In this document: in pieces, positions 1-8,734 of the stretch | How the letters are laid out: each line of letters opens with the position of its first letter | Position numbering within the stretch: position 1 is the first letter of the stretch | Assembly (NCBI RefSeq): GCF_031846245.1 | Contig: NZ_JAVRIC010000007.1 | Location: forward strand, 98,829-162,828 | Origin: Banduia mediterranea | GTDB lineage: Bacteria > Pseudomonadota > Gammaproteobacteria > Nevskiales > Nevskiaceae | Length of the DNA: 64,000 nucleotides | Reading direction: 5' to 3' | Position numbers and translations under genes: made by a program | Notes under the pieces: model-generated | Seen by the model: the letters and a program-made list of their open reading frames with translations, nothing else | Told to the model about the DNA's origin: nothing | The model's database searches: none

Positions 1-645
1 TGAGACTCTTTGGCAAACAGCAGGACGGCGCTCTCATGGTCGCTCAGTCGTTCCCACAGCTTGTGGGCATCTGATTTGGCGATTCGGCCGCGCTTGCCGT
101 TCTGCCGTGGGGGAATCGGCGGGAGTTCCTTGTCGCCCCGGGTCAGGATGTTGCGGTAGAGTTTCGGGAGTTTCGCGTATTCACGGCCGTTGAGCTTTTT
201 CCGTTTGCGCCTGGAGACCACCGCGCAGGTCTGTTGCAGCAGGCGCTTGAGGTTTCTCGCCCAGGCGTAGCCGTCGGCGTCGGCGTCGGCGATGAAGGTG
301 AGCTCCCGCAAGAGGTGCGCGCCGCACAGCCTGTGCCCGCAGTGGTCGTACGAGAAGTAGGAGGCCCAGCAGTCGTGGATCATGGCGCCGCCGTAGCACG
401 GGATGACACCGATGTCCGCCATCGCTTCGAGCCCACGCTTGGGGTGCAGGAACTTCAAGACGTACTTGAGGAGCGTGCCCCGGAGATCGCGAGGCCAATC
501 AGGGTCTGCTCGAGTTCGTGCTCGTCTTGGCGGTGTGCTTCTCCAGGAACACGGCCATCAGGAGCTTCAGGAGCATCAGCAGTGCCTCCACCAGGGCGCG
601 GCCGCCGAGGTGGGTCTCTATGATGGCCGGCTCGGTAAGCCAAGG
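1..645 (-). pseudogene. IS66-family transposase (TnpC), decayed and cut by window edge
   Basis: Read on the minus strand, the segment encodes recognisable pieces of an IS66 transposase. An N-terminal piece near 645-510 ends in the family-typical KTSTNSSRP and runs into a stop. After a frame change and an apparent internal deletion, a core piece from about 440 down to base 1 contains DIGVIPCYGGAMIHDCW and YDHCGHRLCGAHLLRELTF, then runs off the left edge near VLLFAKES. No single frame spans the two pieces, so this is a dead copy. The missing C-terminal part may lie just outside the window. Family assignment is firm from the motifs; exact borders are not. Confidence 0.75.
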
Positions 646-717
646 AACCCACAGTGTCAATTGTGTCCAGAGGTCAGCTGACCGACGGCGGTGATCTGGG
701 GCCAGCGCGGCGCGGGG

Positions 718-1053
718 TCAGGCTTGGGTGGCGATGAAGCCGTACTGAGTCAGGGCCTTGATCCAACGGGGCGCGTTGCGTTTGACGCTGCGGGCTTGGT
801 AATCGACGACGGTGTTTCAGTACGGCTGGTTGCGGCTGAGCATGTAGAAGACGGTTCGCAAAAGCTTGTGGGCCATCAGTTCTCTGAGCACGAAGACATG
901 GCTGGCCGTCAGCTCGCCTTGCACGGCATCGAACAGCGTCTCGCGGGTGGCCTTGAGCCGCCGACTGCCCGTGGACGTCACTGACCGACCACGCCCAGGC
1001 GGATGCCGAACCGAAAAAGCCTGATGGCGATCAATCGCTGTCGGCCGGTTCAA
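718..1053 (-). pseudogene. transposase C-terminal remnant (possibly IS110-like)
   Basis: The minus strand reads GELTASHVFVLRELMAH, then KLLRTVFYMLSRNQPY and a stop, and continues in the same frame as VDYQARSVKRNAPRWIKAL to a second stop at 718-720. These phrases look like the C-terminal end of a DDE/DEDD-type transposase, joined by deletion and interrupted by a nonsense codon. The 5' part (toward 1053) shows no recognisable transposase sequence. I recognise the style of the sequence but not the family with certainty; IS110 is a guess. Together with the IS66 fragment it marks the first kilobase as an insertion-element graveyard. Confidence 0.45.
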
Positions 1054-1216
1054 CGTGCGCTCTCGAAGGAAGTAATCTGGGGGGCGAGTCGGTCCGGTGG
1101 GTCACGTTAGAGTGCGGGGTCATTGCCGCCAAAAATTTGCGCGACCTTCTTCCTCCATCTCCCGCCCTACTGTCTCTTTCTTCCTCGGGGGCAGCGCACG
1201 TCGCAATCATCGTTAG

Positions 1217-1243
1217 CGTGAATCACGCGCGGCGTGATGCCGA
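1217..1243 (+). repeat. 27-bp palindromic dispersed repeat, copy A
   Basis: A 27-bp segment containing the inverted halves GTGAATCACGC and GGCGTGAT reappears on the opposite strand at 51946-51972 with 25 of 27 bases identical. Both copies lie in non-coding DNA next to decayed insertion sequences and are followed by GC-rich, locally palindromic sequence. This fits a REP-like dispersed element, perhaps mobilised by a RAYT of the kind whose remnant sits at 16351-16506; that link is an inference. Confidence 0.5.
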
Positions 1244-1309
1244 ACGACCCTCGCCCTCTCGCGGGAGAGGCGCTCGCGGCATGGCCGTTAGTACCGGCCG
1301 AACACCGGA

Positions 1310-1756
1310 CTATGGCGCGACCATGAAGTCCGGTGGCTCCGGCGCGGCCCAAAGCACTTCTGCGGCGTCTTCGGCGCAGTAACGCCGCGCCGCCTCGGCT
1401 GCCTCCTGGATCAAAGCCTGGCGCTCCTCGGGCGCCATCGGGTCCGGCCGTCCGCTCGGGTCGCGCCCGGAAACCTGTGTCGCGCTTCGGTAGGCCGCGA
1501 CCCGCTCCTGACGTAGACCACACTCCGCCCGGACTTTCTCCGCGAACTCGCGTGGCACGACCGACAGCGATCGGGGCGCGATCTGGCGCGATTCGATGTA
1601 GTGACGATCAAGGCGCAGGGCCGGGCCCGGCGCACGATCCGCGTAGTGCACGACACCGTTCGCGTCCGTCCACTTGTAGACGCCGGCCGCAAGAGACAGA
1701 GACGTGGACGTCAGCATCGGCAGTAAGCACACGCAGATGCGAACGACCGGTTTCAT
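1310..1756 (-). CDS. DUF4124 domain-containing exported protein
   Basis: A 148-residue protein with an N-terminal signal peptide (about residues 1-24, ending SLSLAAG) and a DUF4124 module just after it, seen as VYKWTDANGVVHYADRAP. The remainder is charged, Ala/Arg-rich and carries two cysteines that could form a periplasmic disulfide. DUF4124 is a small beta-rich module of exported proteobacterial proteins with no established function. The ATG at 1756 overlaps the stop of the upstream paralogue by four bases (ATGA at 1753-1756), so the pair is probably translationally coupled. The longer upstream reading in this frame is Arg-rich and lies inside the neighbour, so I reject it. Confidence 0.8.
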   Translation of the reverse strand: MKPVVRICVCLLPMLTSTSLSLAAGVYKWTDANGVVHYADRAPGPALRLDRHYIESRQIAPRSLSVVPREFAEKVRAECGLRQERVAAYRSATQVSGRDPSGRPDPMAPEERQALIQEAAEAARRYCAEDAAEVLWAAPEPPDFMVAP

Positions 1757-2112
1757 TGACTGTCGGCGCCGCAAGTGTCTCGAACCCGGGCCTGCGTCCG
1801 TTCGAGCAGCTGCGCATGCTGAACCGCGTCGAGCGTTCGGCGCTGGCCCAGGGCGTCTTCCTCGATGATGCTTTCGGCGTCCCGATACTGCTGCAGGCGC
1901 TGCCTTGCCGCCTCGCAATCCGCCGACGCTGACGGGGCCTGCGTGTCGGAAGCAGGCATCGCCCGGTCGGGAATTTGGGCAGCGCCCGGCGCCGGCTGGT
2001 CGCCAAAGTGCGCGCGTCCCTGGGCGTCAACCCAGCGATAAATCGTCGCACCGCTGACTGCAGTTGGTGCAGCCAGACAGAGGCTCAACAGGAATACGAT
2101 TTCGCGCAGCAT
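1753..2112 (-). CDS. DUF4124 domain-containing exported protein
   Basis: A 119-residue protein with a short signal peptide (MLREIVFLLSLCLAAPTAVS) and a DUF4124 module (IYRWVDAQGRAHFGDQPAPG) at about residues 22-45, then a helical Gln/Arg-rich tail with two cysteines. It has the same architecture as the next gene downstream, so the two look like a tandem duplication. Both are read away from the NlpC/P60 lipoprotein gene and are probably cotranscribed with it. Substrate or partner unknown. Confidence 0.8.
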   Translation of the reverse strand: MLREIVFLLSLCLAAPTAVSGATIYRWVDAQGRAHFGDQPAPGAAQIPDRAMPASDTQAPSASADCEAARQRLQQYRDAESIIEEDALGQRRTLDAVQHAQLLERTQARVRDTCGADSQ

Positions 2113-2204
2113 TGGCGCCCTCCCGCGACCAGCGCTCAGTGTATTGTGCGGCTGACGGCGCGCACAAACGGCGTTCGCCCTGGGCGGCTGCCTGAACGCA
2201 GGGC

Positions 2205-2699
2205 TCAGGGGGCCACGGCCACCGCAGCCTCGAACCGACGCATCCACCAGGGCACGTCAATGTGAATCACCTCGACTTCGCCCGTGCCCGAAGGCGCGTG
2301 AATCGCACGACCGCCGCCGAGCCACATCACCACATGGACACCGTTTGCCTGATTTCCGGGAAAGCGAAAAAACAGCAAATCGCCGGGACGCACATCCTCT
2401 GAGTCAATTTCCAGGCCACTGTGCATCTGATCGCGCGCCGAACGTGGCAAACTCAGACCCGCCGCCCGGTAACTGAAATGCACCAGCCCGCTGCAGTCGA
2501 ATCCCGCAGAATCGGCACCGCCATAGCGATAGGGTCGGCCCAGCTGACCCAATGCGGCATCGAGCGCACGCTCGCGTGTTCCTGAGTCACCCTGTTGCGG
2601 ACGCAAGGGCTCACTGCCGCAGCCCGACAGAATCAACGCGGCCCAGCACAGCAGTAGCCAGCAGGGGCGCAGCAGAATCATGCCGTCGGGGCGCCGCAT
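2205..2699 (-). CDS. NlpC/P60 family lipoprotein, putative peptidoglycan endopeptidase
   Basis: A 164-residue cell-wall hydrolase of the NlpC/P60 cysteine peptidase family. The N-terminus is a lipoprotein signal with lipobox LSGC at about residue 27. The catalytic domain shows the nucleophile motif FDCSGLVHFSYRAAG, the PGDLLFFRF segment, and the His region VHVVMWLGGGRAIHAPS. Such enzymes cleave peptide cross-links in peptidoglycan from the inner face of the outer membrane. A second in-frame ATG at 2681 would also leave a complete lipoprotein signal; neither start has a clear Shine-Dalgarno, so the start is uncertain. Confidence 0.88.
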   Translation of the reverse strand: MRRPDGMILLRPCWLLLCWAALILSGCGSEPLRPQQGDSGTRERALDAALGQLGRPYRYGGADSAGFDCSGLVHFSYRAAGLSLPRSARDQMHSGLEIDSEDVRPGDLLFFRFPGNQANGVHVVMWLGGGRAIHAPSGTGEVEVIHIDVPWWMRRFEAAVAVAP

Positions 2700-2772
2700 T
2701 TCAGAATAATCCGCGGAGTCTCACTGGGTAGAGGTCGTGCGTGCCGAATCCACGGCAGCGGCCGACAAGTGT

Positions 2773-3111
2773 TCAGACCGCGTCGGGACCTCGTTCTCCG
2801 GTACGAATGCGCGTGGCCTGCCCGAGATCGTAGACGAAGATCTTGCCATCGCCGATTTCTCCGGTGCGCGCAGCCTGGGTAATCGCCTCCGTCGCCGGCT
2901 CGACCATGTCCGGCTCCAGCGCGAGTTCGATCTTGATCTTGGGCAGCAGGTCAACGACATACTCAGCACCGCGATACAGCTCGGTGTGCCCCTTCTGCCG
3001 CCCGAACCCACGAACCTCGGTCACCGTCATGCCCTGCACGCCGATATCCGACAGCGCTTCGCGCACTGCGTCGAGCCGGAACGGCTTAATGATCGCAATC
3101 AGCATTTTCAT
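2773..3111 (-). CDS. nitrogen regulatory protein P-II (second copy)
   Basis: A 112-residue P-II trimer subunit that senses 2-oxoglutarate and ATP/ADP and controls ammonium uptake and nitrogen signalling. The T-loop [13 protein letters not shown] keeps Tyr51, the residue uridylylated by GlnD, and the B- and C-loop motifs TGEIGDGKIFV and IRTGERG are intact. The ATG at 3111 is preferred because AGAAGG lies 9 nt upstream; a GTG two codons earlier would be too close. It lies beyond amtB on the same strand but behind an intrinsic terminator (3192-3224), so it may have its own promoter. GlnB or GlnK identity cannot be decided by sequence alone. Confidence 0.92.
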   Translation of the reverse strand: MKMLIAIIKPFRLDAVREALSDIGVQGMTVTEVRGFGRQKGHTELYRGAEYVVDLLPKIKIELALEPDMVEPATEAITQAARTGEIGDGKIFVYDLGQATRIRTGERGPDAV

Positions 3112-3135
3112 CGGCACTACCCTTCTGTTGTTCCT

Positions 3136-3154
3136 GGAACCCGATCCAGGTTCC
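3136..3154. promoter_or_regulatory. inverted repeat upstream of second P-II gene
   Basis: GGAACC and GGTTCC are separated by 7 bp and lie 25-43 bp upstream of the P-II start at 3111, between the amtB terminator and the gene. The symmetry and position fit an operator or a weak hairpin in the leader. No matching regulator is known to me, so function is speculative. Confidence 0.3.
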
Positions 3155-3191
3155 GATCAATGTAGAGGGCAGTGTAGACGGCGCCTCGCGC

Positions 3192-3224
3192 AAAAAGAAA
3201 GGCGGGCGCATTGCTGCGCCCGCC
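3192..3224 (-). terminator. intrinsic terminator after amtB
   Basis: On the minus strand a perfect 10-bp GC-rich stem (GGCGGGCGCA paired with TGCGCCCGCC) with a 4-nt loop is followed directly by TTTCTTTTT. It lies about 24 bp past the amtB stop. It should end the glnK-amtB transcript before the second P-II gene. Confidence 0.9.
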
Positions 3225-3247
3225 CGGTTTGCCGCAAGACCGAGGGC

Positions 3248-4690
3248 TTACTCCCGCTTGAATTCCGGATAGGCCTCGAGGCCACATTCGGAAAGGTCCG
3301 TACCCATGAGTTCTTCTTCTTCGCTGACGCGCAGACCGAGGATCATCTTGAGGACGAACCAGACGATCAGGCTGGTGATGAACACCCACAGGAAGATGCT
3401 GACCAGACCCAGAAGCTGGGCGCCGAAGCTCGCACCCTCGTTGGTGATCGGCACCGCCATCAGACCCCACATGCCAACCACGCCGTGGACCGAGATGGCA
3501 CCAACCGGATCGTCGATCTTGAGCTTGTCGAGACCGATGATCGAGAACACCACGATGATGCCGCCCACGGCCCCGATCAGCGTGCCGGCGACCGGAGTCG
3601 GGGCCAGCGGTTCGGCGGTGATGGCGACCAGGCCCGCGAGTGCGCCGTTGAGCGCCATCGTGAGATCGGCCTTGCCGAACACCAGACGTGCCACCACCAG
3701 CGCGGCGATGGTACCGCCGGCCGCCGCCATGTTGGTGTTCACGAAGACGCGTGCCACTGCATTGGCCTCGTCGATGTTCGACACCACCAGTTCGGAACCA
3801 CCGTTGAAGCCGAACCAACCCAGCCACAGGATGAACGTACCCAGGGTGGCCATCGGCATGTTCGCACCCGGAATCGGGTTGATCTTGCCGTCTGCGCCAT
3901 ACTTGCCGAGACGCGGACCGAGCAACAGTACGCCCGCCAGTGCCGCAGAAGCGCCGCACAGATGCACGATGCCGGAACCTGCGAAGTCGTTGAAGCCGGC
4001 GGCGTCGAGGAAGCCGCCGCCCCACTTCCAGAAGCCCTGAACCGGGTAGATGAAGCCGGTCATGAAGACGGCGAAGGCGAAGAACACCCACAGCTTCATG
4101 CGCTCGGCAACCGCACCGGAGACGATCGACATCGCGGTCGCAACGAACACGACCTGGAAAAAGAAATCGGACAGGCCGGAGTAGTAGGTATCACCACCAC
4201 TGGCCAGCACGTCTTCGACGGAGTTGTCACCACCGCCCAGCAAACCGCCGAAGCCGGGGAAGTACGGGCTCATCGCATCACCCGGATACATGATGTTGTA
4301 GCCCATCAACATGTACATGACGCAGGCCACGGCGTACAGGCCGATGTTCTTGGTCAGGATTTCGGCCGTGTTCTTGGCACGGACCAGACCCGATTCAAGC
4401 ATCGCGAAGCCGGCCGCCATCCACATGACGAAGGCGCCCATCACCAGGAAGTAGAACGTATCCAGCGCATACGCGAGCTGGACCGTCGCATTTTCGGCAT
4501 CGGACATTTCCGCCGGAGCCTCTTCCTCGGCCATCGCCGGTGCCTCGCCCATGGTTGACTCGGGCGCCATTTCCTCGGCCAATTCCATCGTTTCCGGCGC
4601 TTCCGGCGCCATCTCATCCTGCGCCATCGCGAACCCGCTGAAGCCCAACATCATGGCCGCGAGCAATGACATCAAACGCATCGTTTTCAT
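3248..4690 (-). CDS. amtB: ammonium transporter Amt
   Basis: A 480-residue ammonium channel of the inner membrane. A cleavable signal peptide (to about residue 24, GFAMAQ) is followed by an unusual acidic Glu/Met/Pro/Ala-rich linker of roughly 40 residues before the eleven-helix Amt core. Core motifs include GFAMLESGLVRAKN, the first pore His in GIVHLCGASAAL and the second in VGAISVHGVVGMWG. The ATG at 4690 has GGGGGA 8-13 nt upstream. It is cotranscribed with glnK (19-bp gap), whose product plugs AmtB when nitrogen is plentiful. The linker, if cleaved or exposed, would sit in the periplasm. Confidence 0.95.
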   Translation of the reverse strand: MKTMRLMSLLAAMMLGFSGFAMAQDEMAPEAPETMELAEEMAPESTMGEAPAMAEEEAPAEMSDAENATVQLAYALDTFYFLVMGAFVMWMAAGFAMLESGLVRAKNTAEILTKNIGLYAVACVMYMLMGYNIMYPGDAMSPYFPGFGGLLGGGDNSVEDVLASGGDTYYSGLSDFFFQVVFVATAMSIVSGAVAERMKLWVFFAFAVFMTGFIYPVQGFWKWGGGFLDAAGFNDFAGSGIVHLCGASAALAGVLLLGPRLGKYGADGKINPIPGANMPMATLGTFILWLGWFGFNGGSELVVSNIDEANAVARVFVNTNMAAAGGTIAALVVARLVFGKADLTMALNGALAGLVAITAEPLAPTPVAGTLIGAVGGIIVVFSIIGLDKLKIDDPVGAISVHGVVGMWGLMAVPITNEGASFGAQLLGLVSIFLWVFITSLIVWFVLKMILGLRVSEEEELMGTDLSECGLEAYPEFKRE

Positions 4691-4709
4691 GCTTTTGTCC
4701 CCCTGATTT

Positions 4710-5135
<426 letters not shown>

Positions 5136-5162
5136 TGCATGCGTTCCGAAATGGAATTTCCC

Positions 5163-5177
5163 GCACCATCCTGGTGC
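5163..5177. promoter_or_regulatory. NtrC-binding site
   Basis: GCACC-N5-GGTGC is a perfect dyad matching the core of the NtrC operator (TGCACC-N5-GGTGCA). It lies about 60 bp upstream of the predicted glnK transcription start. Together with the RpoN site it predicts NtrBC control. Confidence 0.75.
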
Positions 5178-5252
5178 CGATCACGGCTTGTGCTCGCGTC
5201 CAGACAGTAACTTGTCTAGGCTTGAGGCTGGATCCGATTCGGGGTGTACGCG

Positions 5253-5513
5253 ATGTCCACAAGCCGGCAACTGGAAGAGCTGGCCGCAAAATTGGCGCAG
5301 GCACTGCCACCAGGCCTCAAGGGCCTGAGGCGCGAGCTGGAGGATAATTTCCGGGCGGTGCTGCGCGCCCACCTAGATCGGCTCGATCTGGTGTCCCGCG
5401 AACGCTTCGACGTTCAGGCGGAATTGCTGGCACGCACCCAACAGAAGTTGCAGCGTCTGGAGCAACGACTCGACGCGTTGGAATCCCGCTCCGCCTCGAA
5501 TACATCCGCCTGA
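5253..5513 (+). CDS. ubiK: ubiquinone biosynthesis accessory factor UbiK
   Basis: An 86-residue protein of the BMFP/YqiC family: an amphipathic N-terminal half (LEELAAKLAQALPPGLKGLR) and a C-terminal coiled coil (VQAELLARTQQKLQRLEQRL). In E. coli UbiK pairs with UbiJ to assist aerobic ubiquinone synthesis in the soluble Ubi complex. The ATG at 5253 is chosen over a GTG three codons earlier because it gives the family N-terminus and has GGGG about 8 nt upstream. It is divergent from glnK and directly precedes yifB, a gene order I recall from pseudomonads. Confidence 0.88.
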   Translation: MSTSRQLEELAAKLAQALPPGLKGLRRELEDNFRAVLRAHLDRLDLVSRERFDVQAELLARTQQKLQRLEQRLDALESRSASNTSA

Positions 5514-5538
5514 AGCGGCGCGGGTTCCTGAGCCGTTC

Positions 5539-7050
5539 ATGTCCCAGCACAGCCTCGCAACCGTCCACTCGCGGGCGCAGAACGGCTTGCAGGCGGACCC
5601 GGTCACGGTGGAAGTGCATCTCGCGCCCGGTCTGCCAGGACTGTCGATCGTCGGCCTGCCCGAGGCCGCTGTTCGTGAGTCCAAAGACCGTGTACGCGCC
5701 GCCATACAGAATTGTGGCTACGAGTTCCCGGCGCGCCGCATCACGATCAATCTGGCGCCGGCGGACCTACCCAAGGAAGGCGGACGCTTTGATCTTGCAA
5801 TCGCCCTCGGCATCCTCGCCGCTTCGCGGCAGATACCACACGAATCGCTGAGCGACATCGAGGTACTGGGCGAACTGCGTCTGTCCGGCGCGATCGCGCC
5901 GATCCGTGGCGCCTTGCCCGCTGCAATCAAGGCCGCGGACGCCGGGCGACGCCTGCTGCTGCCACTCGATAATCTCGGCGAGGCCACGCTCGCCCCCGCC
6001 GCCGAGGCGATCGCCGCCGAACGTCTCGGCGATCTATGCGAGCAATTGCAGCGCGGCCCGCTCGCCAGCAGCGAGCCACCCACGCTTGAGCCGACACCGT
6101 TCGCACAGGCCGATATCGCCGACGTGCGCGGGCAACATCAGGCCAAGCGCGCGCTCGAAATCGCTGCCGCAGGTGGACATTCCCTGCTCATGGTCGGACC
6201 ACCCGGCAGCGGCAAATCCATGCTGGCACAGCGCCTGCCAGCCCTGCTGCCACCGCCGGACGCTGCCGAATCTCTGGAAATCGCCAGTGTTGCGTCCATT
6301 TCACGAGAAGGCTTTGACGTGTCCCGCTGGGGCCAACGCCCCTACCGCGCGCCGCACCACACCGCTTCGGCCGTGGCTCTGGTCGGCGGCGGCAGCGACC
6401 CGCGTCCCGGCGAGATCACGCTGGCGCATGGTGGCGTGCTGTTTCTCGACGAGCTTCCGGAATTTCAACGACAGGTGCTGGAAGCGCTGCGCGAGCCATT
6501 GGAAACGGGACAGGTCACGATTTCGCGCGCCGGACGGCAGGCCGATTTTCCGGCCCGGTTTCAGTTCGTGGCGGCGATGAACCCCTGCCCCTGCGGCTGG
6601 AGCGGTGATCGCGAACGCGAATGCCGCTGCTCGCCGGACCGCATTCATCGTTATCGGGACCGGATCTCGGGGCCGCTGCTGGACCGTATCGACCTGCACA
6701 TCGAGGTGCCCCGGCTGCCGGCCGCGGAACTCAGTGGACCGTCCAATGCATCGGCCACTGAAACCACGACTGAGGTTCGAGCCCGCGTCATCCGCGCCCG
6801 CGAACAGCAGTTGCGGCGATCGGCCCGACCCAATGCCGCGTTACTGCCAAACGAACTGGACAGCCTGGTTGAACTGAGCGAAATGGCACGATCCATATTG
6901 GTGCAGTACGCGTCCAAAATGGTGCTTTCGGCGCGCGCCATGCACCGCGCCGTTCGTGTCGCGCGTACCATTGCGGACCTTGGCGACAGCGCTCAGATTC
7001 GGCCGGCGGACATGGCAGAAGCGCTGCGTTATCGCGCGCTGTCCGCTTAA
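5539..7050 (+). CDS. comM: YifB/ComM Mg-chelatase-like AAA+ ATPase
   Basis: A 503-residue AAA+ protein. The N-terminal ChlI-like domain (about 1-170) contains GLSIVGLPEAAVRESKDR; the ATPase core has Walker A GPPGSGKSM near residue 220, Walker B LFLDELPEF near 303, and a cysteine-rich CPCGWSGDRERECRC segment near 353 likely to bind zinc; a C-terminal Mg-chelatase subdomain follows. ComM forms a hexameric helicase that promotes branch migration during integration of transformed DNA in Vibrio and other bacteria. Complete length and motifs. It ends in a bidirectional terminator. Confidence 0.92.
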   Translation: MSQHSLATVHSRAQNGLQADPVTVEVHLAPGLPGLSIVGLPEAAVRESKDRVRAAIQNCGYEFPARRITINLAPADLPKEGGRFDLAIALGILAASRQIPHESLSDIEVLGELRLSGAIAPIRGALPAAIKAADAGRRLLLPLDNLGEATLAPAAEAIAAERLGDLCEQLQRGPLASSEPPTLEPTPFAQADIADVRGQHQAKRALEIAAAGGHSLLMVGPPGSGKSMLAQRLPALLPPPDAAESLEIASVASISREGFDVSRWGQRPYRAPHHTASAVALVGGGSDPRPGEITLAHGGVLFLDELPEFQRQVLEALREPLETGQVTISRAGRQADFPARFQFVAAMNPCPCGWSGDRERECRCSPDRIHRYRDRISGPLLDRIDLHIEVPRLPAAELSGPSNASATETTTEVRARVIRAREQQLRRSARPNAALLPNELDSLVELSEMARSILVQYASKMVLSARAMHRAVRVARTIADLGDSAQIRPADMAEALRYRALSA

Positions 7051-7068
7051 GCACGGCATGCATGGCTC

Positions 7069-7102
7069 CAAAAAAAAAACCCGGCTTTCGCCGGGTTTTT
7101 TT
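7069..7102. terminator. bidirectional intrinsic terminator
   Basis: CCCGGC-TTTC-GCCGGG is flanked by a run of A on the left (7069-7079) and seven T on the right (7096-7102). It lies between the convergent ends of yifB and the TorF-like gene and can serve both strands. Confidence 0.9.
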
Positions 7103-7124
7103 ATCGAAGCTTGTCGAACCAACC

Positions 7125-7838
7125 TTACAGATCGAATCCATAGCTCATGCCGAGGATGAACTTGGGATCGTCCTCGAAACCACTCACGTCGATATCGGTA
7201 TCGATGTACTGGAAGCTGGCGCTCAGGTTGTCGTCGATTGCGACGGACAGACCGATGCTGTAGTCGATGTAGGAATCTTCCTCACCGCCGAAATAACGCT
7301 CGATCTCATCGCCCGAGTACTGGCCGACACTGGCAGTAAAGGCAAGCTTTTCGGTAATCGGCAACTCCATACCCAGCGACAGATAGCCCGCCTCTTCCGC
7401 ATCACCATCGCCCATGAAGAAGTTGGTTTCATCGCCGTAGGCATACGACAGGCTGAAGTAGCTGAACGAGACACCGACATAGAATTCCAGCGTGCTCAGA
7501 TCCGAATCGGTTTCATCTTCTTCCGGGTACCAATAGTAGGTCGCCCCGAAATCGTAGCCCAGCTCACCCACCGAACCGCCGAAACCGACATAGAAATCCT
7601 GCTCGGTGCCACCGCCGAAGCCGATGTTCGATGCCCAGGTGCCCGCGTACAGGCCGCTGTCACCTTCCCAATCGATACCGCCCTGAACCGCAGCATCGCC
7701 ACCCTTGCCCTGCGAAAGGCCGCGGAAGCTGTAATCGCTGAAAGCACCCACGTTCCCCGACCAACCGGCAAATGCGGTGGGGCTCGCAGCCGCCGCGCAC
7801 AATGCCGCCATAGCAGCCACTCGCTTCATTTTGAACAT
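7125..7838 (-). CDS. TorF family putative porin (TIGR02001)
   Basis: A 237-residue outer-membrane beta-barrel candidate. A signal peptide (to AAASPTAFA, about residue 24) precedes GWSGNVGAFSDYSFRGLSQ, the hallmark opening of the TIGR02001 family, then alternating aromatic/acidic strands, ending in aromatic-terminated SYGFDL as outer-membrane proteins do. The ATG at 7838 has GGGAGAG 9 nt upstream; MKR three codons later is an alternative. Homologues often sit near glnK-amtB, as here, which suggests a link to nitrogen nutrition, but the transported substrate is not known. Confidence 0.85.
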   Translation of the reverse strand: MFKMKRVAAMAALCAAAASPTAFAGWSGNVGAFSDYSFRGLSQGKGGDAAVQGGIDWEGDSGLYAGTWASNIGFGGGTEQDFYVGFGGSVGELGYDFGATYYWYPEEDETDSDLSTLEFYVGVSFSYFSLSYAYGDETNFFMGDGDAEEAGYLSLGMELPITEKLAFTASVGQYSGDEIERYFGGEEDSYIDYSIGLSVAIDDNLSASFQYIDTDIDVSGFEDDPKFILGMSYGFDL

Positions 7839-7990
7839 GTAAATCTCTCCCAATCGGTTGCGCAATGATTTTCTGAACTTATGCACGGCGCGGAGGCTGC
7901 CTCCATGAATGCCCAATTCCCCCTAATCGCCGAGCACCACATTGTAGCAATTTGGATGCCAAATCGGTGCACGCCGGAAATCCGGCCCAA

Positions 7991-8031
7991 AACAAAACGG
8001 CCGGCTCGTCTCGGACGAACCGGCCGTTTCT
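7991..8031 (-). terminator. intrinsic terminator after cytochrome c5 gene
   Basis: A 16-bp stem (AAACGGCCGG extending through TTCGTC, paired across a 3-nt loop) is followed on the minus strand by GTTTTG. It lies 34 bp after the cytochrome stop codon. The A/T tracts on both sides may allow use from either direction. Confidence 0.85.
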
Positions 8032-8064
8032 GATTCCGCTCGCGTGAGGCGCCCCCAGAAGTGA

Positions 8065-8553
8065 CTACAGACCGGACTGGCCGAGCATGTACTCCACCGC
8101 CTCTTGCACTTCTTCGTCGGACAGCGACGGATCACCGCCCCGTGCAGGCATCTGGTTGATACCGTTGATCGCGCCCTCGACGATGGCGTCCACGCCACCC
8201 TGGGCATCGATGCGCGCCTTCCAGGCGGCGGCCTCTCCGATTTTGGGCGCGCCGAGCACGCCCGCCTGATGGCAGGCGCCGCAGACCTTGCCGACGATTT
8301 CCTCGCCGCTCATCGGCGCGCGCGCACTCGCTTCGGTCTTCTGCATCAGCGCCGCCGGATCGGTCACGACCATGGCGACGGGCTTGACGCGCTCTTCGAG
8401 CCGCGCCATGGCCGCCGGGTCCATGCCTTCGTTGGTCGCGGAAAAATCGACGATGGAGGCCGCGATCGCGATGAGAAAGGCAAGGCCCACCAGAATCGCG
8501 AGAACGGTGAGGAAGGTAGCGAGGAATTTCTTGTCGTGATTGGCGTGGTCCAC
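8065..8553 (-). CDS. membrane-anchored cytochrome c5 family protein
   Basis: A 162-residue protein with one N-terminal transmembrane anchor (about residues 10-33, FLTVLAILVGLAFLIAIAAS) and a C-terminal monohaem cytochrome c domain. The haem motif is CGACH near residue 92, with a likely distal Met in INQMPARGG near 135. The arrangement matches the c5/CycB class of small electron carriers that feed terminal oxidases from the periplasmic face. It stands alone, bounded by a terminator. Partner oxidase not in the window. Confidence 0.88.
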   Translation of the reverse strand: MDHANHDKKFLATFLTVLAILVGLAFLIAIAASIVDFSATNEGMDPAAMARLEERVKPVAMVVTDPAALMQKTEASARAPMSGEEIVGKVCGACHQAGVLGAPKIGEAAAWKARIDAQGGVDAIVEGAINGINQMPARGGDPSLSDEEVQEAVEYMLGQSGL

Positions 8554-8734
8554 CAGCGGACTCCGGTCCCGTGAGAGAAATTAAGGCGCGCAGTATAGCC
8601 ATGCCGCGCGCCGTTGGCGTGGCGATCAACAGTTCAAATCGGAATCAATCGCGTGAATTGTAGTACAGCCGCAACACTCATGCGGACGCCGTTGCCGAGG
8701 ATGGCTCGAACCGGCGGTCGAAAAGCGGAACCGA

